Assembly: GCF_031010195.1 (NCBI RefSeq)
Contig: NZ_JAUAMC010000007.1
Span: forward strand, 223,052 to 287,051
Direction: 5' to 3'
Origin: Halomonas sp. SpR8
GTDB lineage: Bacteria > Pseudomonadota > Gammaproteobacteria > Pseudomonadales > Halomonadaceae
DNA length: 64,000 nucleotides
The position numbers and the translations under genes were made by a program. Positions 51,970 through 60,722 of this stretch are shown piece by piece (positions within the stretch are counted from its first letter, which is position 1; every line of letters starts with the position of its first letter). The notes under the pieces were generated by a model, which was given only the letters and a program-made list of their open reading frames with translations, searched no databases and had not been told where the DNA came from.

Positions 51970-53700
51970 TTAATCACGCGGGGCGCGCGGAATGGGGTCT
52001 TGGGCATCCAGGTTATCAAATAGCAGCGCTCTAGGGTTGTCGTTTAACGTGCGAGTCAGTGGCTGAAGGTCGCGCATTAAACGATCCAAACGTTCAATCG
52101 CCGCAGTTAGGTCTTGGTACGCGGGTGATGAGGGAGATAGCCCTTGCAGTGTGCTCCGCATCTCCTCAAGAGTCGCGTTCAGGTTGCCGCCAACGGCCTG
52201 CGTCTCTGGGTCATTGAGTAACTGATTGATCGAGGCGCTCACGTCACGAACTTCATGTAGCACGCCTTCAGAAGCTTGGAGATTACGATCCAATCTGGTC
52301 AGCAGCGGTTCTACTTCCAACGCATTTAGCTTATCGAGTAAGTCGGTAACCTGTGCCTGTATCTGCGCAAAGCCGCCCGCCACCGTTGGGAATACGGTGC
52401 GGTCAGAAAACTGCTCTGCAACGTACTGTTCATCAAGGTCACGCTGAAAATTTAAGTCGACAAATAGAGCGCCGGTTAGCAGACTGCCACTTTTGAGCGA
52501 GGCGCGCAGCCCTAGGCTGAACATACGCTCAAAACGCTCTTCCCACTCGTCTAAATTAATATCATTATTTTCAATTCCTAAACGCTGGGGCTCAATTCTT
52601 ATCAGCACTGGAATCGCGAAGCGTGCGCGAGAGTCGGGTTGGGGAGCGGTAAATCGCCAAGGTACGGCAGCCACAGTACCCATTCGCACACCACGAAACT
52701 CTACTGGCGCTCCTTTGGAAAGGCCACGTACGGTTTCATCCACTAGCAGCACATACTCTAGATAGCGATTAAACGTTCCTTCTCGGGCGGCGTCTTCATC
52801 GGCATACAAGGTAAAGTGCGTATTGGCTTCAACAGGTTGGCCCATGGGCAGCTCTTCGGGCACGCCAAAGGTTACGCCGCCGCCAAGAAGCGCCTCTATG
52901 GATTCTACGTTAATCCTCACGCCATCAGCGCCTATACGAAAATCGACGCCGCTGGAGGACCAGAAGCGTGTGCTATCGGTGACTAGGTTGGTATAAGGCT
53001 CTTCAATAAATACTTGGTGCTGCATGGTGCGTGATTGAGGCTCAAAGCTGTTCTCCTCGATACGCCCAACGGTGTAACCCTGATACGAGACCGGGTCTCC
53101 TACACGCAGTGAATTACCTAACTGACTGGTTAAGCTAAGCCGCAGCCCGGCTTGGCCAGCCGGCGCCACTGGGGGGGTATCGCTGACGGGGAATTCTCGG
53201 CGCGGCGCCTCTTCAGTCCCAGGCTCTAGCTGAATATAGGCACCTGATAATACCGTGCCCAAGCCGCTGATCCCTTCCCGACCAATGCGTGGTTTCACCA
53301 CCCAGAAGCGGCTGTCTTCACGCAACATATCCTCTACTTCTGGTTGAATACGCGCGGTCATCACGGCGTGGGAGAGATCGTCTGACAAGCGCACGCTTTG
53401 CACCCGGCCAATCTCAACATTACGGCTGCGAATCAGCGTGTTGCCTGCCTCAATGCCTTCGGCGCTGTCCATGGTAAGCGTCACCAGGGTGCCGCGGCTT
53501 GAGTAGTTGTCGTAAACCAGCCATAAGCCAATGGCGATAGCGACAATGGGCACTACCCAAATAGGCGAGAGGCGTGTCTGGCGCGATGTTTTGGCCTTAT
53601 TTAGATCCGCCTCAGTAGCCGAATCGGTACTTGCCTGATCCTTGCTCTTTTGGTTTGTGCTGTTTTGATTGTCGCTGGGCGGTGTAGTTTCATTAGCCAT
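51970..53700 (-). CDS. pqiB: PqiB, intermembrane lipid transport protein with three MCE domains
   Basis: PqiB is a membrane-anchored protein that forms a hexameric tube across the periplasm. The 576 aa have a polar N-terminus and one transmembrane helix (IWVVPIVAIAIGLWLVYDN, about 45-65). Three MCE repeats follow (SAEGIEAGNTLIRSRNVEIGRV; LRVGDPVSYQGYTVGRI; LSKGAPVEFRGVRMGTV), then a long coiled coil from about 440. The ATG at 53700 with AAGGA 8 nt upstream overlaps the end of pqiA by 8 nt. Confidence 0.93.
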   Translation of the reverse strand: MANETTPPSDNQNSTNQKSKDQASTDSATEADLNKAKTSRQTRLSPIWVVPIVAIAIGLWLVYDNYSSRGTLVTLTMDSAEGIEAGNTLIRSRNVEIGRVQSVRLSDDLSHAVMTARIQPEVEDMLREDSRFWVVKPRIGREGISGLGTVLSGAYIQLEPGTEEAPRREFPVSDTPPVAPAGQAGLRLSLTSQLGNSLRVGDPVSYQGYTVGRIEENSFEPQSRTMQHQVFIEEPYTNLVTDSTRFWSSSGVDFRIGADGVRINVESIEALLGGGVTFGVPEELPMGQPVEANTHFTLYADEDAAREGTFNRYLEYVLLVDETVRGLSKGAPVEFRGVRMGTVAAVPWRFTAPQPDSRARFAIPVLIRIEPQRLGIENNDINLDEWEERFERMFSLGLRASLKSGSLLTGALFVDLNFQRDLDEQYVAEQFSDRTVFPTVAGGFAQIQAQVTDLLDKLNALEVEPLLTRLDRNLQASEGVLHEVRDVSASINQLLNDPETQAVGGNLNATLEEMRSTLQGLSPSSPAYQDLTAAIERLDRLMRDLQPLTRTLNDNPRALLFDNLDAQDPIPRAPRD

Positions 53701-55078
53701 CAACAGGTTCCTTGGTGGCCGTTTTACGGCGAAGAAGAGAGAGACGAGAAGAGTTTCGTTGCGGGAGGGGCGTGTCCCAAATTAAGCGCGGGTCAAATGT
53801 CATCGCCGCCAGCATGGTTAACACCACTACGGAGCCGAAAGCGAGGGCTGCAGGTCCTGGGGTAATTGACATCAATGAGCCTGCGCGAATCAAGGCTACT
53901 AAAATAGCCACCACAAAGACATCCACCATTGACCAGCGGCCAATGAATTCTGTTAATCGATAAAGTCGGGTACGGGTATTAGCGTTGAGTGCATCACTGC
54001 GTTTAACCACCAGACAAAGCCATGTTAACGCCACTAATTTCCCCACTGGAACAATGACGCTGGCAATAAATATGACGGCCGCGATGGGCCATGACCCCAT
54101 TTGAATCAATTGAACCACACCGCCGATAATGGTTGAGGGCGATGAATTGCCAAGGCTGGTGGTCGTCATAATAGGGTATACGTTGGCAGGGATATACATA
54201 GTCGCCGAGGCGCCAAGAAGTGCCCAAGTACGTTGCAAGCTGTGTGGTAAGCGTTGGTGAAGCTTTTCGTGACAGCGCGTGCAGTGGCTTCGCCCTCGAG
54301 GTGATAGGCGATTAATCAGCCCACAGGTAGGACATCCGGTTAGACCTTGAACAGCAGCAGTGGCCCCCGTTTCTGTTCCTTCCGGGGCGAGTGGCTCCCC
54401 TTCCAACGAGAACCACATCCAGTCGGCATCAATGGATTGTGTTGTCATCAGCAAAAGTAGCGCAAATGCGCAAAATGCCCAGAACGATATACCTAGCTGA
54501 ACATCGGCGAGGCCAGCAATTTTTATTAGGCTCACCAAGGCGCCGATAATAAACACGTCAGCCATCATCCAGGGTGTTAAGTACGATAGCGAGCGGGCTA
54601 TGTCTCGGCTAAAGGGTAGGGGGTGGTCGCGTAATAGCCCAAACTGAAGCCACACTATGCCCAGTAGATACACCGCTGGCAGCACGACGATTGTCATTAT
54701 AACGGCGATCGCGACCACCGGTTGGTGAAAGCCTATCAGCGTCGTCGCGGTCTGAGTCAGCTCAATGCGGTTGCTCACACCACTGACCGTGAAACTGATA
54801 AATGGAAATGAGACTGCCACTATTAAAGCGATAAGCGACGCGATTGCCAAAGCCATGCTGCGTTGCGCTGGGTAACGGTGACGTTTGACTAAAACATGTG
54901 AACAGCGTGGGCAGCTTGCCTTTTCGCCTGAGTTTAACGGTGGCAACGCTGATACCCAGTCACATTCATGACAGGCACGCAAGCGCCGCCGCTGAGTTCT
55001 GGCCTCTGGTGGCGATTGGTCAACGAGTGGTGTGTTGACCGATAATGTGCGGCGTTTTATCAATCGTTGTTGGGGCAA
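53693..55078 (-). CDS. pqiA: PqiA, integral membrane partner of PqiB (paraquat-inducible protein A)
   Basis: This 461-aa protein has two PqiA repeats, each with about four helices. Zinc ribbons precede them: CHECDW ... CPRC near residue 38 and CPTCGLINRL ... CTRC near 240. It supplies the inner membrane part of the Pqi system. No ATG or GTG exists in a sensible position; TTG at 55078 has GAGAG 8 nt upstream, while TTG at 55084 is only 2 nt from it. A TTG start is therefore inferred. pqiA-pqiB-pqiC form one operon. Confidence 0.9.
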   Translation of the reverse strand: MPQQRLIKRRTLSVNTPLVDQSPPEARTQRRRLRACHECDWVSALPPLNSGEKASCPRCSHVLVKRHRYPAQRSMALAIASLIALIVAVSFPFISFTVSGVSNRIELTQTATTLIGFHQPVVAIAVIMTIVVLPAVYLLGIVWLQFGLLRDHPLPFSRDIARSLSYLTPWMMADVFIIGALVSLIKIAGLADVQLGISFWAFCAFALLLLMTTQSIDADWMWFSLEGEPLAPEGTETGATAAVQGLTGCPTCGLINRLSPRGRSHCTRCHEKLHQRLPHSLQRTWALLGASATMYIPANVYPIMTTTSLGNSSPSTIIGGVVQLIQMGSWPIAAVIFIASVIVPVGKLVALTWLCLVVKRSDALNANTRTRLYRLTEFIGRWSMVDVFVVAILVALIRAGSLMSITPGPAALAFGSVVVLTMLAAMTFDPRLIWDTPLPQRNSSRLSLLRRKTATKEPVDG

Positions 55079-55411
55079 AAACAAAACTCTCAGTGCGAAT
55101 TCCCAGTAAAACTACTAGGATGTGGCGAATTAAGCTGTTGAACACGCGCTTTAACAAACCTATGTTGCTGAAATAATAATTAAAAATATAGCATAGGCGC
55201 TTGACCAATGGGTCTGTTTAGACAACGATGCGGCAGCACAATGAAAGCTGTCAGAGACGGCTCGATATGTTGCTAAACAGATGACGAGCCGAGTACAGCA
55301 ATATAGTAGCTATCATCGTCTAGTAATAGCATCTTACAACAGCTCTTAATAAGTGATACCAAGGATAAGACCTGTTAACAGTACCCCTCATTATGTCACG
55401 AAGGAAACGAA
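55079..55411. other. Divergent regulatory region between pqiA and the Ca2+/cation antiporter gene
   Basis: This 333-nt gap has no supported gene. It is AT-rich around 55160-55200, where CCTATG and CATAGG form an inverted repeat around an AT-rich centre likely to hold the pqi promoter. A TGTTAACA palindrome lies near 55375. No SoxS or other known operator was recognised. Confidence 0.4.
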
Positions 55412-56389
55412 ATGTTGCTTCCCCTATTAGCAGTTTTGGTTGGATTGGTGATGTTGGTTTGGAGTGCCGAAAAGTTTATCGACGGCGCTGCAGCAACGTC
55501 CCGTTGGCTGGGGCTCTCACCGCTTCTAATCGGAATATTAGTCATTGGGTTTGGTACCTCTGCTCCCGAAATGATGGTGTCGGTACTGGCTGCACTTGAC
55601 GGCAATCCAGGATTGGCGGTGGGCAATGCTTATGGCTCAAATATTGCTAATATTGGGTTAATACTGGGCCTCATAGCCCTTATTTCTCCCCTTGCTGTAC
55701 ATTCCAGCGTTATTAGCAAAGAAATGCCGATATTGATGCTGGTTATGCTGGCCACGGGGTTAATGCTGCTAGACGGTTTCGTCGCACGTTGGGAGGCGGT
55801 GTGCCTGTTGCTTGCGCTGGTGGCTTTTATCGTTATGAGTATTGTTCGCTCGCGCAAACAGTCCGAAGATTCACTGGTAGCTGAAGTGGCTGAAACCCTG
55901 GACAGCAAACAAATGTCACGGGGTAAATCCATCATTTGGACGTTGGTGGGGTTGGTGCTTTTGATTGCTAGTTCACGGCTGCTGGTATGGGGGGCGGTTG
56001 AAATCGCGATACGTTTTGGCGTAAGTGACTTGATTATCGGCCTGACCGTGGTGGCCATTGGCACCTCATTGCCGGAGCTTGCTTCTTCTATCACCGCTTT
56101 ACGTCGTAAAGAGCACGATATGGTGTTAGGCAATGTGGTCGGCTCTAATTTATTTAATAGTTTGGCAGTGGTCGGTCTAGCCGGGGTGATTGCACCAATT
56201 GAAGCGGGCCGGGAGGTGTTGGTCCGTGACTGGAGCGTAATGACGGGGATGACGCTGCTGATGATTCTGTTTGCGTTCTCCTGGCGTGGGCGCCCTCGGC
56301 GAATTAATCGCTTAGAAGGTGGCATCTTGCTCGCGCTATTTATTGCCTATACCGGCTATATGGTGAGCATCGTTGTAATGTCTAGATAG
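55412..56389 (+). CDS. Calcium/sodium antiporter (CaCA family, YrbG-like)
   Basis: This 325-aa exchanger has two homologous five-helix halves. The alpha-repeat motifs are GFGTSAPEMMVSV with GNAYGSNIANIGLILG (about 45-85), and AIGTSLPELASSI with GNVVGSNLFNSL (about 215-255). The conserved Glu in each repeat binds Ca2+. The family exports Ca2+ or other cations against Na+ or K+ in the inner membrane. AAGGA lies 8 nt before the ATG. It is monocistronic between pqiA and the cyd operon. Confidence 0.92.
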   Translation: MLLPLLAVLVGLVMLVWSAEKFIDGAAATSRWLGLSPLLIGILVIGFGTSAPEMMVSVLAALDGNPGLAVGNAYGSNIANIGLILGLIALISPLAVHSSVISKEMPILMLVMLATGLMLLDGFVARWEAVCLLLALVAFIVMSIVRSRKQSEDSLVAEVAETLDSKQMSRGKSIIWTLVGLVLLIASSRLLVWGAVEIAIRFGVSDLIIGLTVVAIGTSLPELASSITALRRKEHDMVLGNVVGSNLFNSLAVVGLAGVIAPIEAGREVLVRDWSVMTGMTLLMILFAFSWRGRPRRINRLEGGILLALFIAYTGYMVSIVVMSR

Positions 56390-56467
56390 CTAGTCGAGGC
56401 TTGGCAATCACCGTGATGCTGCTTCGTGCGTCAATGCGACACATCTTAGACGGTTAGCTACTATTAT

Positions 56468-56481
56468 ATGATGATTGTCAA
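56468..56481 (+). promoter_or_regulatory. Candidate FNR/ANR-type site upstream of cydA
   Basis: ATGATGATTGTCAA matches TTGAT-N4-ATCAA at 8 of 10 positions. It lies about 73 nt upstream of the predicted transcript start, a plausible activator position for an oxygen-regulated bd oxidase operon. Confidence 0.4.
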
Positions 56482-56513
56482 AGTTGGTGCACTTGCATCA
56501 GGTTAAAAACAGT

Positions 56514-56541
56514 TTGTAGAAATAGGCTTAGTGCTTATAAC
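56514..56541 (+). promoter_or_regulatory. Predicted sigma-70 promoter of the cyd operon
   Basis: TTGTAG (56514-56519) and TATAAC (56536-56541) are separated by 16 nt. The transcript would start about 75 nt before the cydA ATG. Confidence 0.5.
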
Positions 56542-56624
56542 TAAAAGTGCCGTGCCAAAAAGGCTCAACTAAGCTTGTGAGAACCCATGTATGGGATGCC
56601 GCTTCCAGGTCTTAGGAGAGTGAA

Positions 56625-58040
56625 ATGGAACTTGATCCTCTAGTCTTATCGCGATTGCAGTTCGCTTTCGTTGTGTCGTTCCACGCCATATTCCCAGTGT
56701 TTACGATCGGTCTGGCGTCGTATATTGCCTTGCTTCATGGTCTGTTTTTCAAGACCAAGAACCCAGCTTGGGATCGCCTTTCACTTTTCTGGACAAAGGT
56801 GTTCGCCGTCGTTTTCGGCATGGGGGTAGTGTCCGGCATTGTGATGTCGTTTCAGTTCGGCACTAATTGGAGCAATTTCTCACAGGCTTCTTCGAACTTC
56901 CTTGGTCCTATGCTCAGCTATGAGGTTGTGACCGCCTTCTTCTTGGAAGCAGCGTTTTTAGGCGTATTGCTGTTTGGACGCGGTAAGGTTCCGCAAGGTG
57001 TTCATCTGTTTGCTGCCATTATGGTGGCGGTTGGTACGTTCATTTCCTCGTTCTGGATTTTATCGGCTAACAGTTGGTTGCACACACCTGCAGGCGTTGA
57101 GCTGATCGACTTTCGCTTCCATGTCACTTCCTGGCGTGAGGCAATCTTTAATCCATCTTTCCCCTATCGTTTTATGCATATGGCTGTTGCCTCTTTCTTA
57201 ACGGGTGGCTTTGTTGTGGCAGGGGTGAGCGCATGGTTTCTATTACGTGATCGTGATCCGGAAGCGAATCGCCGGGCGCTCTCTATGTGCCTTTGGTTGC
57301 TGCTTTTTTTAGCGCCGACGCAGGCGGTGATTGGTGATTTTCATGGGCTAAATACACTTGAACATCAGCCTACCAAAGTGGCTGCGATGGAAGGGCACTG
57401 GGAGACCTCTACCAACGTGCCACTGCTGCTGTTTGCTATTCCTGATCAGGAGGCGCAAACCAACCACTTCGAGCTGGGTATTCCTAGCCTTGCCAGCATC
57501 ATCTTGACCCATTCACTGGATGGTGAAATTCCTGGCATTAGTGAAGCGCCGCCCGAAGAGCAGCCTCCGGTAATCATCGTGTTTTGGGCGTTCCGGGTCA
57601 TGGTTGGCATTGGTCTTTTAATGATTGCAGTGTCATTAACCGGATTGGCTTTACGTCGTAAAGGGCGCATTTTTGAGCAGAAGCTGTTTTTAAAAGGCTT
57701 AACCGCGATGATCCCTATGCCATTTGCCGCTGTACTCGCTGGCTGGATTGTCACTGAGTCGGGCCGTTCTCCATGGCTGGTTTACGGCATGATGACCCAT
57801 GCAGAGGGCTTAACGCCTTCGTTGACTGGCCCAATGGCGTTATTCACTCTGATCGGCTATGTCTTGGTTTACGGCGTGGTGTTTTATGCGGGCATCTATT
57901 ACCTCACGCGAGTGGTTCGCAACGGCATGCTGCCTGAAGAGGAGCGTGAGACCACCGACGAGAACTTCCATCGTCCAATGCGTCCGATGTCGGCTGCACA
58001 TACTCCTTTTGACGATGATGTTGAACCGGCGAGGAACTAA
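56625..58040 (+). CDS. cydA: Cytochrome bd-type quinol oxidase subunit I (CIO-like CydA)
   Basis: The quinol oxidase subunit carries haems b558, b595 and d. The 471 aa have about nine helices. An early haem-ligand His lies at residue 20 (VVSFHAIFPVF), with FQFGTNWSNFS and the FPYRFMHMA His further on. The Q-loop (after QTNHFELGIPSL) is short, which is characteristic of the cyanide-insensitive oxidase (CioA) type rather than the long-loop E. coli CydA. GRSPWLVYGMM lies near the C-terminus. GGAG precedes the ATG. It is the first gene of a five-gene operon. Confidence 0.93.
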   Translation: MELDPLVLSRLQFAFVVSFHAIFPVFTIGLASYIALLHGLFFKTKNPAWDRLSLFWTKVFAVVFGMGVVSGIVMSFQFGTNWSNFSQASSNFLGPMLSYEVVTAFFLEAAFLGVLLFGRGKVPQGVHLFAAIMVAVGTFISSFWILSANSWLHTPAGVELIDFRFHVTSWREAIFNPSFPYRFMHMAVASFLTGGFVVAGVSAWFLLRDRDPEANRRALSMCLWLLLFLAPTQAVIGDFHGLNTLEHQPTKVAAMEGHWETSTNVPLLLFAIPDQEAQTNHFELGIPSLASIILTHSLDGEIPGISEAPPEEQPPVIIVFWAFRVMVGIGLLMIAVSLTGLALRRKGRIFEQKLFLKGLTAMIPMPFAAVLAGWIVTESGRSPWLVYGMMTHAEGLTPSLTGPMALFTLIGYVLVYGVVFYAGIYYLTRVVRNGMLPEEERETTDENFHRPMRPMSAAHTPFDDDVEPARN

Positions 58041-58042
58041 AC

Positions 58043-59044
58043 ATGGAAATGTTTGATTTAACGTTAATCTGGGCCTTTATTATCGGTTTCGGCATCATGA
58101 TGTATGTATTGATGGATGGATTTGACCTGGGATTGGGGATTCTTTATCCCTTTGCTCCTGATGAAGATGCCCGCGATGTAATGATGAATTCGGTCGCGCC
58201 TATATGGGATGGCAATGAGACTTGGCTAGTGCTGGGCGGAGCCGGTTTGTTGGGCGCTTTCCCACTGGTTTATTCGGTATTTTTACCGGCGCTCTATATC
58301 GGTGTTTTCCTTATGCTGGCGGGGCTTATATTTCGTGGCGTCGCCTTTGAGTTCCGTTTTAAATCGCGGCGCAATCGACGCTGGTGGAACCGTGCCTTTT
58401 GCTGGGGGTCGGCAATTGCCGCCTTTGCACAGGGTGCTGTCGTGGGTGCCTATATTCAAGGCTTTCCGGTTGAGAATTTTGCTTATGTTGGTGGCGCGTT
58501 TGACTGGTTAACGCCATTCTCAGTGTTAACCGGGCTCGGCCTAATGGCAGGCTACGCCTTGCTAGGTGCTACTTGGCTGATACTGAAATCTGAAGGCCAT
58601 GTACAGGATTGGGCTTATAAAATCACTCCGATGCTACTTGTATTAGTGCTTTTCGTTTTTGGTGTGATCAGTATTTGGACCCCGTTTATTAACCCGCTGG
58701 TATGGGAGCGTTGGTTTGGCAATATTCAACTGATTTGGATATTCCCATTTCTGGCTCTGGCCTGTGCGTTTACCGTATATCGTTCGGTACAAAAGCGGCG
58801 TGAAAGCGTGCCTTTCCTGGCTACTATCGGTATTTATGTCTTTACCTATTTAGGGCTGATTGTCAGTAAGTGGCCTGTTATTGTGCCGCCGGATTATACG
58901 CTTTGGGACGCTGCTTCCTCGCCTGAATCACAGCTCTTCCTGTTGGTGGGTGTGGTGTTCGTTATTCCGATTATCTTGACCTATACCGCGTGGACCTATT
59001 GGGTTTTCCGCGGCAAGGTGCGCGTCGGTGAGGGATATCACTGA
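58043..59044 (+). CDS. cydB: Cytochrome bd-type quinol oxidase subunit II (CIO-like CydB)
   Basis: The 333-aa membrane subunit has about eight helices. It starts LTLIWAFIIGFGIMMYVLMDGFDLGLGILYPF, the CydB signature, and contains APIWDGNETWLVLGGAGLLGAFP. It pairs with CydA and stabilises the haems. It begins 2 nt after cydA with GAGGA upstream. No small subunit gene (CydX or a DUF2474-like peptide) is found between cydB and cydD. Confidence 0.95.
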   Translation: MEMFDLTLIWAFIIGFGIMMYVLMDGFDLGLGILYPFAPDEDARDVMMNSVAPIWDGNETWLVLGGAGLLGAFPLVYSVFLPALYIGVFLMLAGLIFRGVAFEFRFKSRRNRRWWNRAFCWGSAIAAFAQGAVVGAYIQGFPVENFAYVGGAFDWLTPFSVLTGLGLMAGYALLGATWLILKSEGHVQDWAYKITPMLLVLVLFVFGVISIWTPFINPLVWERWFGNIQLIWIFPFLALACAFTVYRSVQKRRESVPFLATIGIYVFTYLGLIVSKWPVIVPPDYTLWDAASSPESQLFLLVGVVFVIPIILTYTAWTYWVFRGKVRVGEGYH

Positions 59045-59048
59045 TCGC

Positions 59049-60722
59049 ATGGTAACGGGAGAGGCGCCTTCTATTACAGCACGTAGTTGGCTACAAACGC
59101 TGGCTAGAGGGGAGCGTAAGCGCCTACTGGGGTCAGCGATTTTCGGTGTTTTGGCAGGCAGCCAAACCATCGTGGTGGTAGTGGGGCTAGCGTGGCTCAT
59201 CGGGCAGCTAGCGGTAGAGCATCGATCCCCTATGGCGCTCTTACCGATATTTGCCTTGCTGGCGAGTAGCGTGTTGTTACGCGCTGTTTTTCAGTGGGGG
59301 CATGAAAGCCTAAGTTTAGAAGCAAGCCTTCGGATTCGTCAGCGCGCCAGGGCTCAGTTGCTGGATAAGTTATCCGCATTGGGCCCGGTTTGGCTTACCA
59401 CGCAACACAGTGGTTCACTTGCCAATCAAGTGGTTGAGCATGTGGATGCGCTGGAAGGTTACTTTGCACGTTTTTATCCCCAATTGCGGATTACGCTATT
59501 ACTACCACTATTAATATTAATGGTGGTGTGTTGGTTAGATTATTTAGTGGCTGTTTTTTTGCTACTTTCTGCTCCGTTAATCCCGCTTTTTATGGCGCTC
59601 GTCGGTATGGGGGCTGAGCGTCTCAATCGCGATCAGTTTGTCGCCGTATCGCGTTTATCAGCGCATTTTATTGACCGCGTTCGCGGCATGACCACGCTCC
59701 AGCTATTTGGCCGAACGGCAGACGCGCAACAGGATGTTTGGTACGCCACCGATGGCTATCGGCGCCTTAGCATGCGTACGCTTCGGTTGGCTTTCCTCTC
59801 CTCAGCGGTGCTCGAGTTCTTCGCCTCAGTGGCCATTGCGGTGGTCGCTATGTATGTCGGTTTCGGTTTGCTGGGCTACATCGAGTATGGGCCCTCTATT
59901 TCTCTGACACTTTTTTCCGGCCTTGCGGTCCTGCTACTCGCGCCAGAGTTCTTCCAGCCATTGCGGACACTTTCGCAGCATTATCATGATCGTGCTGCTG
60001 CATTGGGCGCTGCCGAAAGCGTCGTTCACATTCTCAATACACCTGCCATGGTGGGCGCTAATGAAGCTAAAACGCCGCTATCGGGGCAGTCAGTTATTGA
60101 GTTAGCGGCGGCGAGCGTTGCCTATCCTGGTCGCGGACAAGTGATTGGCCCTATCGATCTTTCTATTCAGCAGGGTGATGTAGTGGCAATTAGCGGCGCC
60201 TCAGGCAGTGGCAAGTCGACACTGCTAGCGTTACTTGCAGGCTTTTTACCGCCGAGTGCCGGTGAGTATCGGCGTCAAGAGTACAGCCAGTGTGCTTGGT
60301 TAGATCAGCAGCCTTGTTTACTGCACGGGAGTTTGGCCGATAATCTTCGTTTGGCATCACCGCTCGCGTCTCGCGAAGCAATGACGGTTGCGTTGCAGCG
60401 TGTTGGCTTCGGGCCTTTATTGGCCCAATTGCCGGAGGGGTTAGATACGTTAATTGGCGAGCGTGGGGTTGGGCTTTCGGGAGGGCAAGCTCAGCGCTTA
60501 GCCCTTGCCCGTGTTTATCTCAGCAATGCTCCCCTGGTGTTGTTAGACGAGCCGACCGCAAGTTTAGATTTAGATACTGAGCAGTTCGTGATAGCGGCCC
60601 TGCTTGAGTTAGCTCAAGAGGGGCGGACCTTGGTGATTGCAACCCACCACCCTGCAGTGATCAATGCTGCCAAGCGCCATTTTTTCTTTGAGCATGGTCG
60701 CTTGAAGAGGGGCGTTGCATGA
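59049..60722 (+). CDS. cydD: Thiol reductant ABC exporter subunit CydD
   Basis: CydDC exports cysteine and glutathione and is needed to assemble cytochrome bd. The 557-aa half-transporter has a six-helix membrane domain (about 25-310) and an ATPase with Walker A SGASGSGKST near 393, signature LSGGQAQRLALARV and Walker B LVLLDEPTASLD. The ATG at 59049 is used; an in-frame GTG at 59028 inside the cydB end is possible, with AAGG upstream. Its stop overlaps the cydC start (ATGA). Confidence 0.93.
   Translation: MVTGEAPSITARSWLQTLARGERKRLLGSAIFGVLAGSQTIVVVVGLAWLIGQLAVEHRSPMALLPIFALLASSVLLRAVFQWGHESLSLEASLRIRQRARAQLLDKLSALGPVWLTTQHSGSLANQVVEHVDALEGYFARFYPQLRITLLLPLLILMVVCWLDYLVAVFLLLSAPLIPLFMALVGMGAERLNRDQFVAVSRLSAHFIDRVRGMTTLQLFGRTADAQQDVWYATDGYRRLSMRTLRLAFLSSAVLEFFASVAIAVVAMYVGFGLLGYIEYGPSISLTLFSGLAVLLLAPEFFQPLRTLSQHYHDRAAALGAAESVVHILNTPAMVGANEAKTPLSGQSVIELAAASVAYPGRGQVIGPIDLSIQQGDVVAISGASGSGKSTLLALLAGFLPPSAGEYRRQEYSQCAWLDQQPCLLHGSLADNLRLASPLASREAMTVALQRVGFGPLLAQLPEGLDTLIGERGVGLSGGQAQRLALARVYLSNAPLVLLDEPTASLDLDTEQFVIAALLELAQEGRTLVIATHHPAVINAAKRHFFFEHGRLKRGVA

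Noticed and set aside
55630..56325. 231-codon open frame on the minus strand opposite the Ca2+/cation antiporter gene
   Set aside because: Ser/Thr/Ile/Arg-rich translation without any fold-like pattern, fully antisense to a well-supported gene; a codon-usage shadow.
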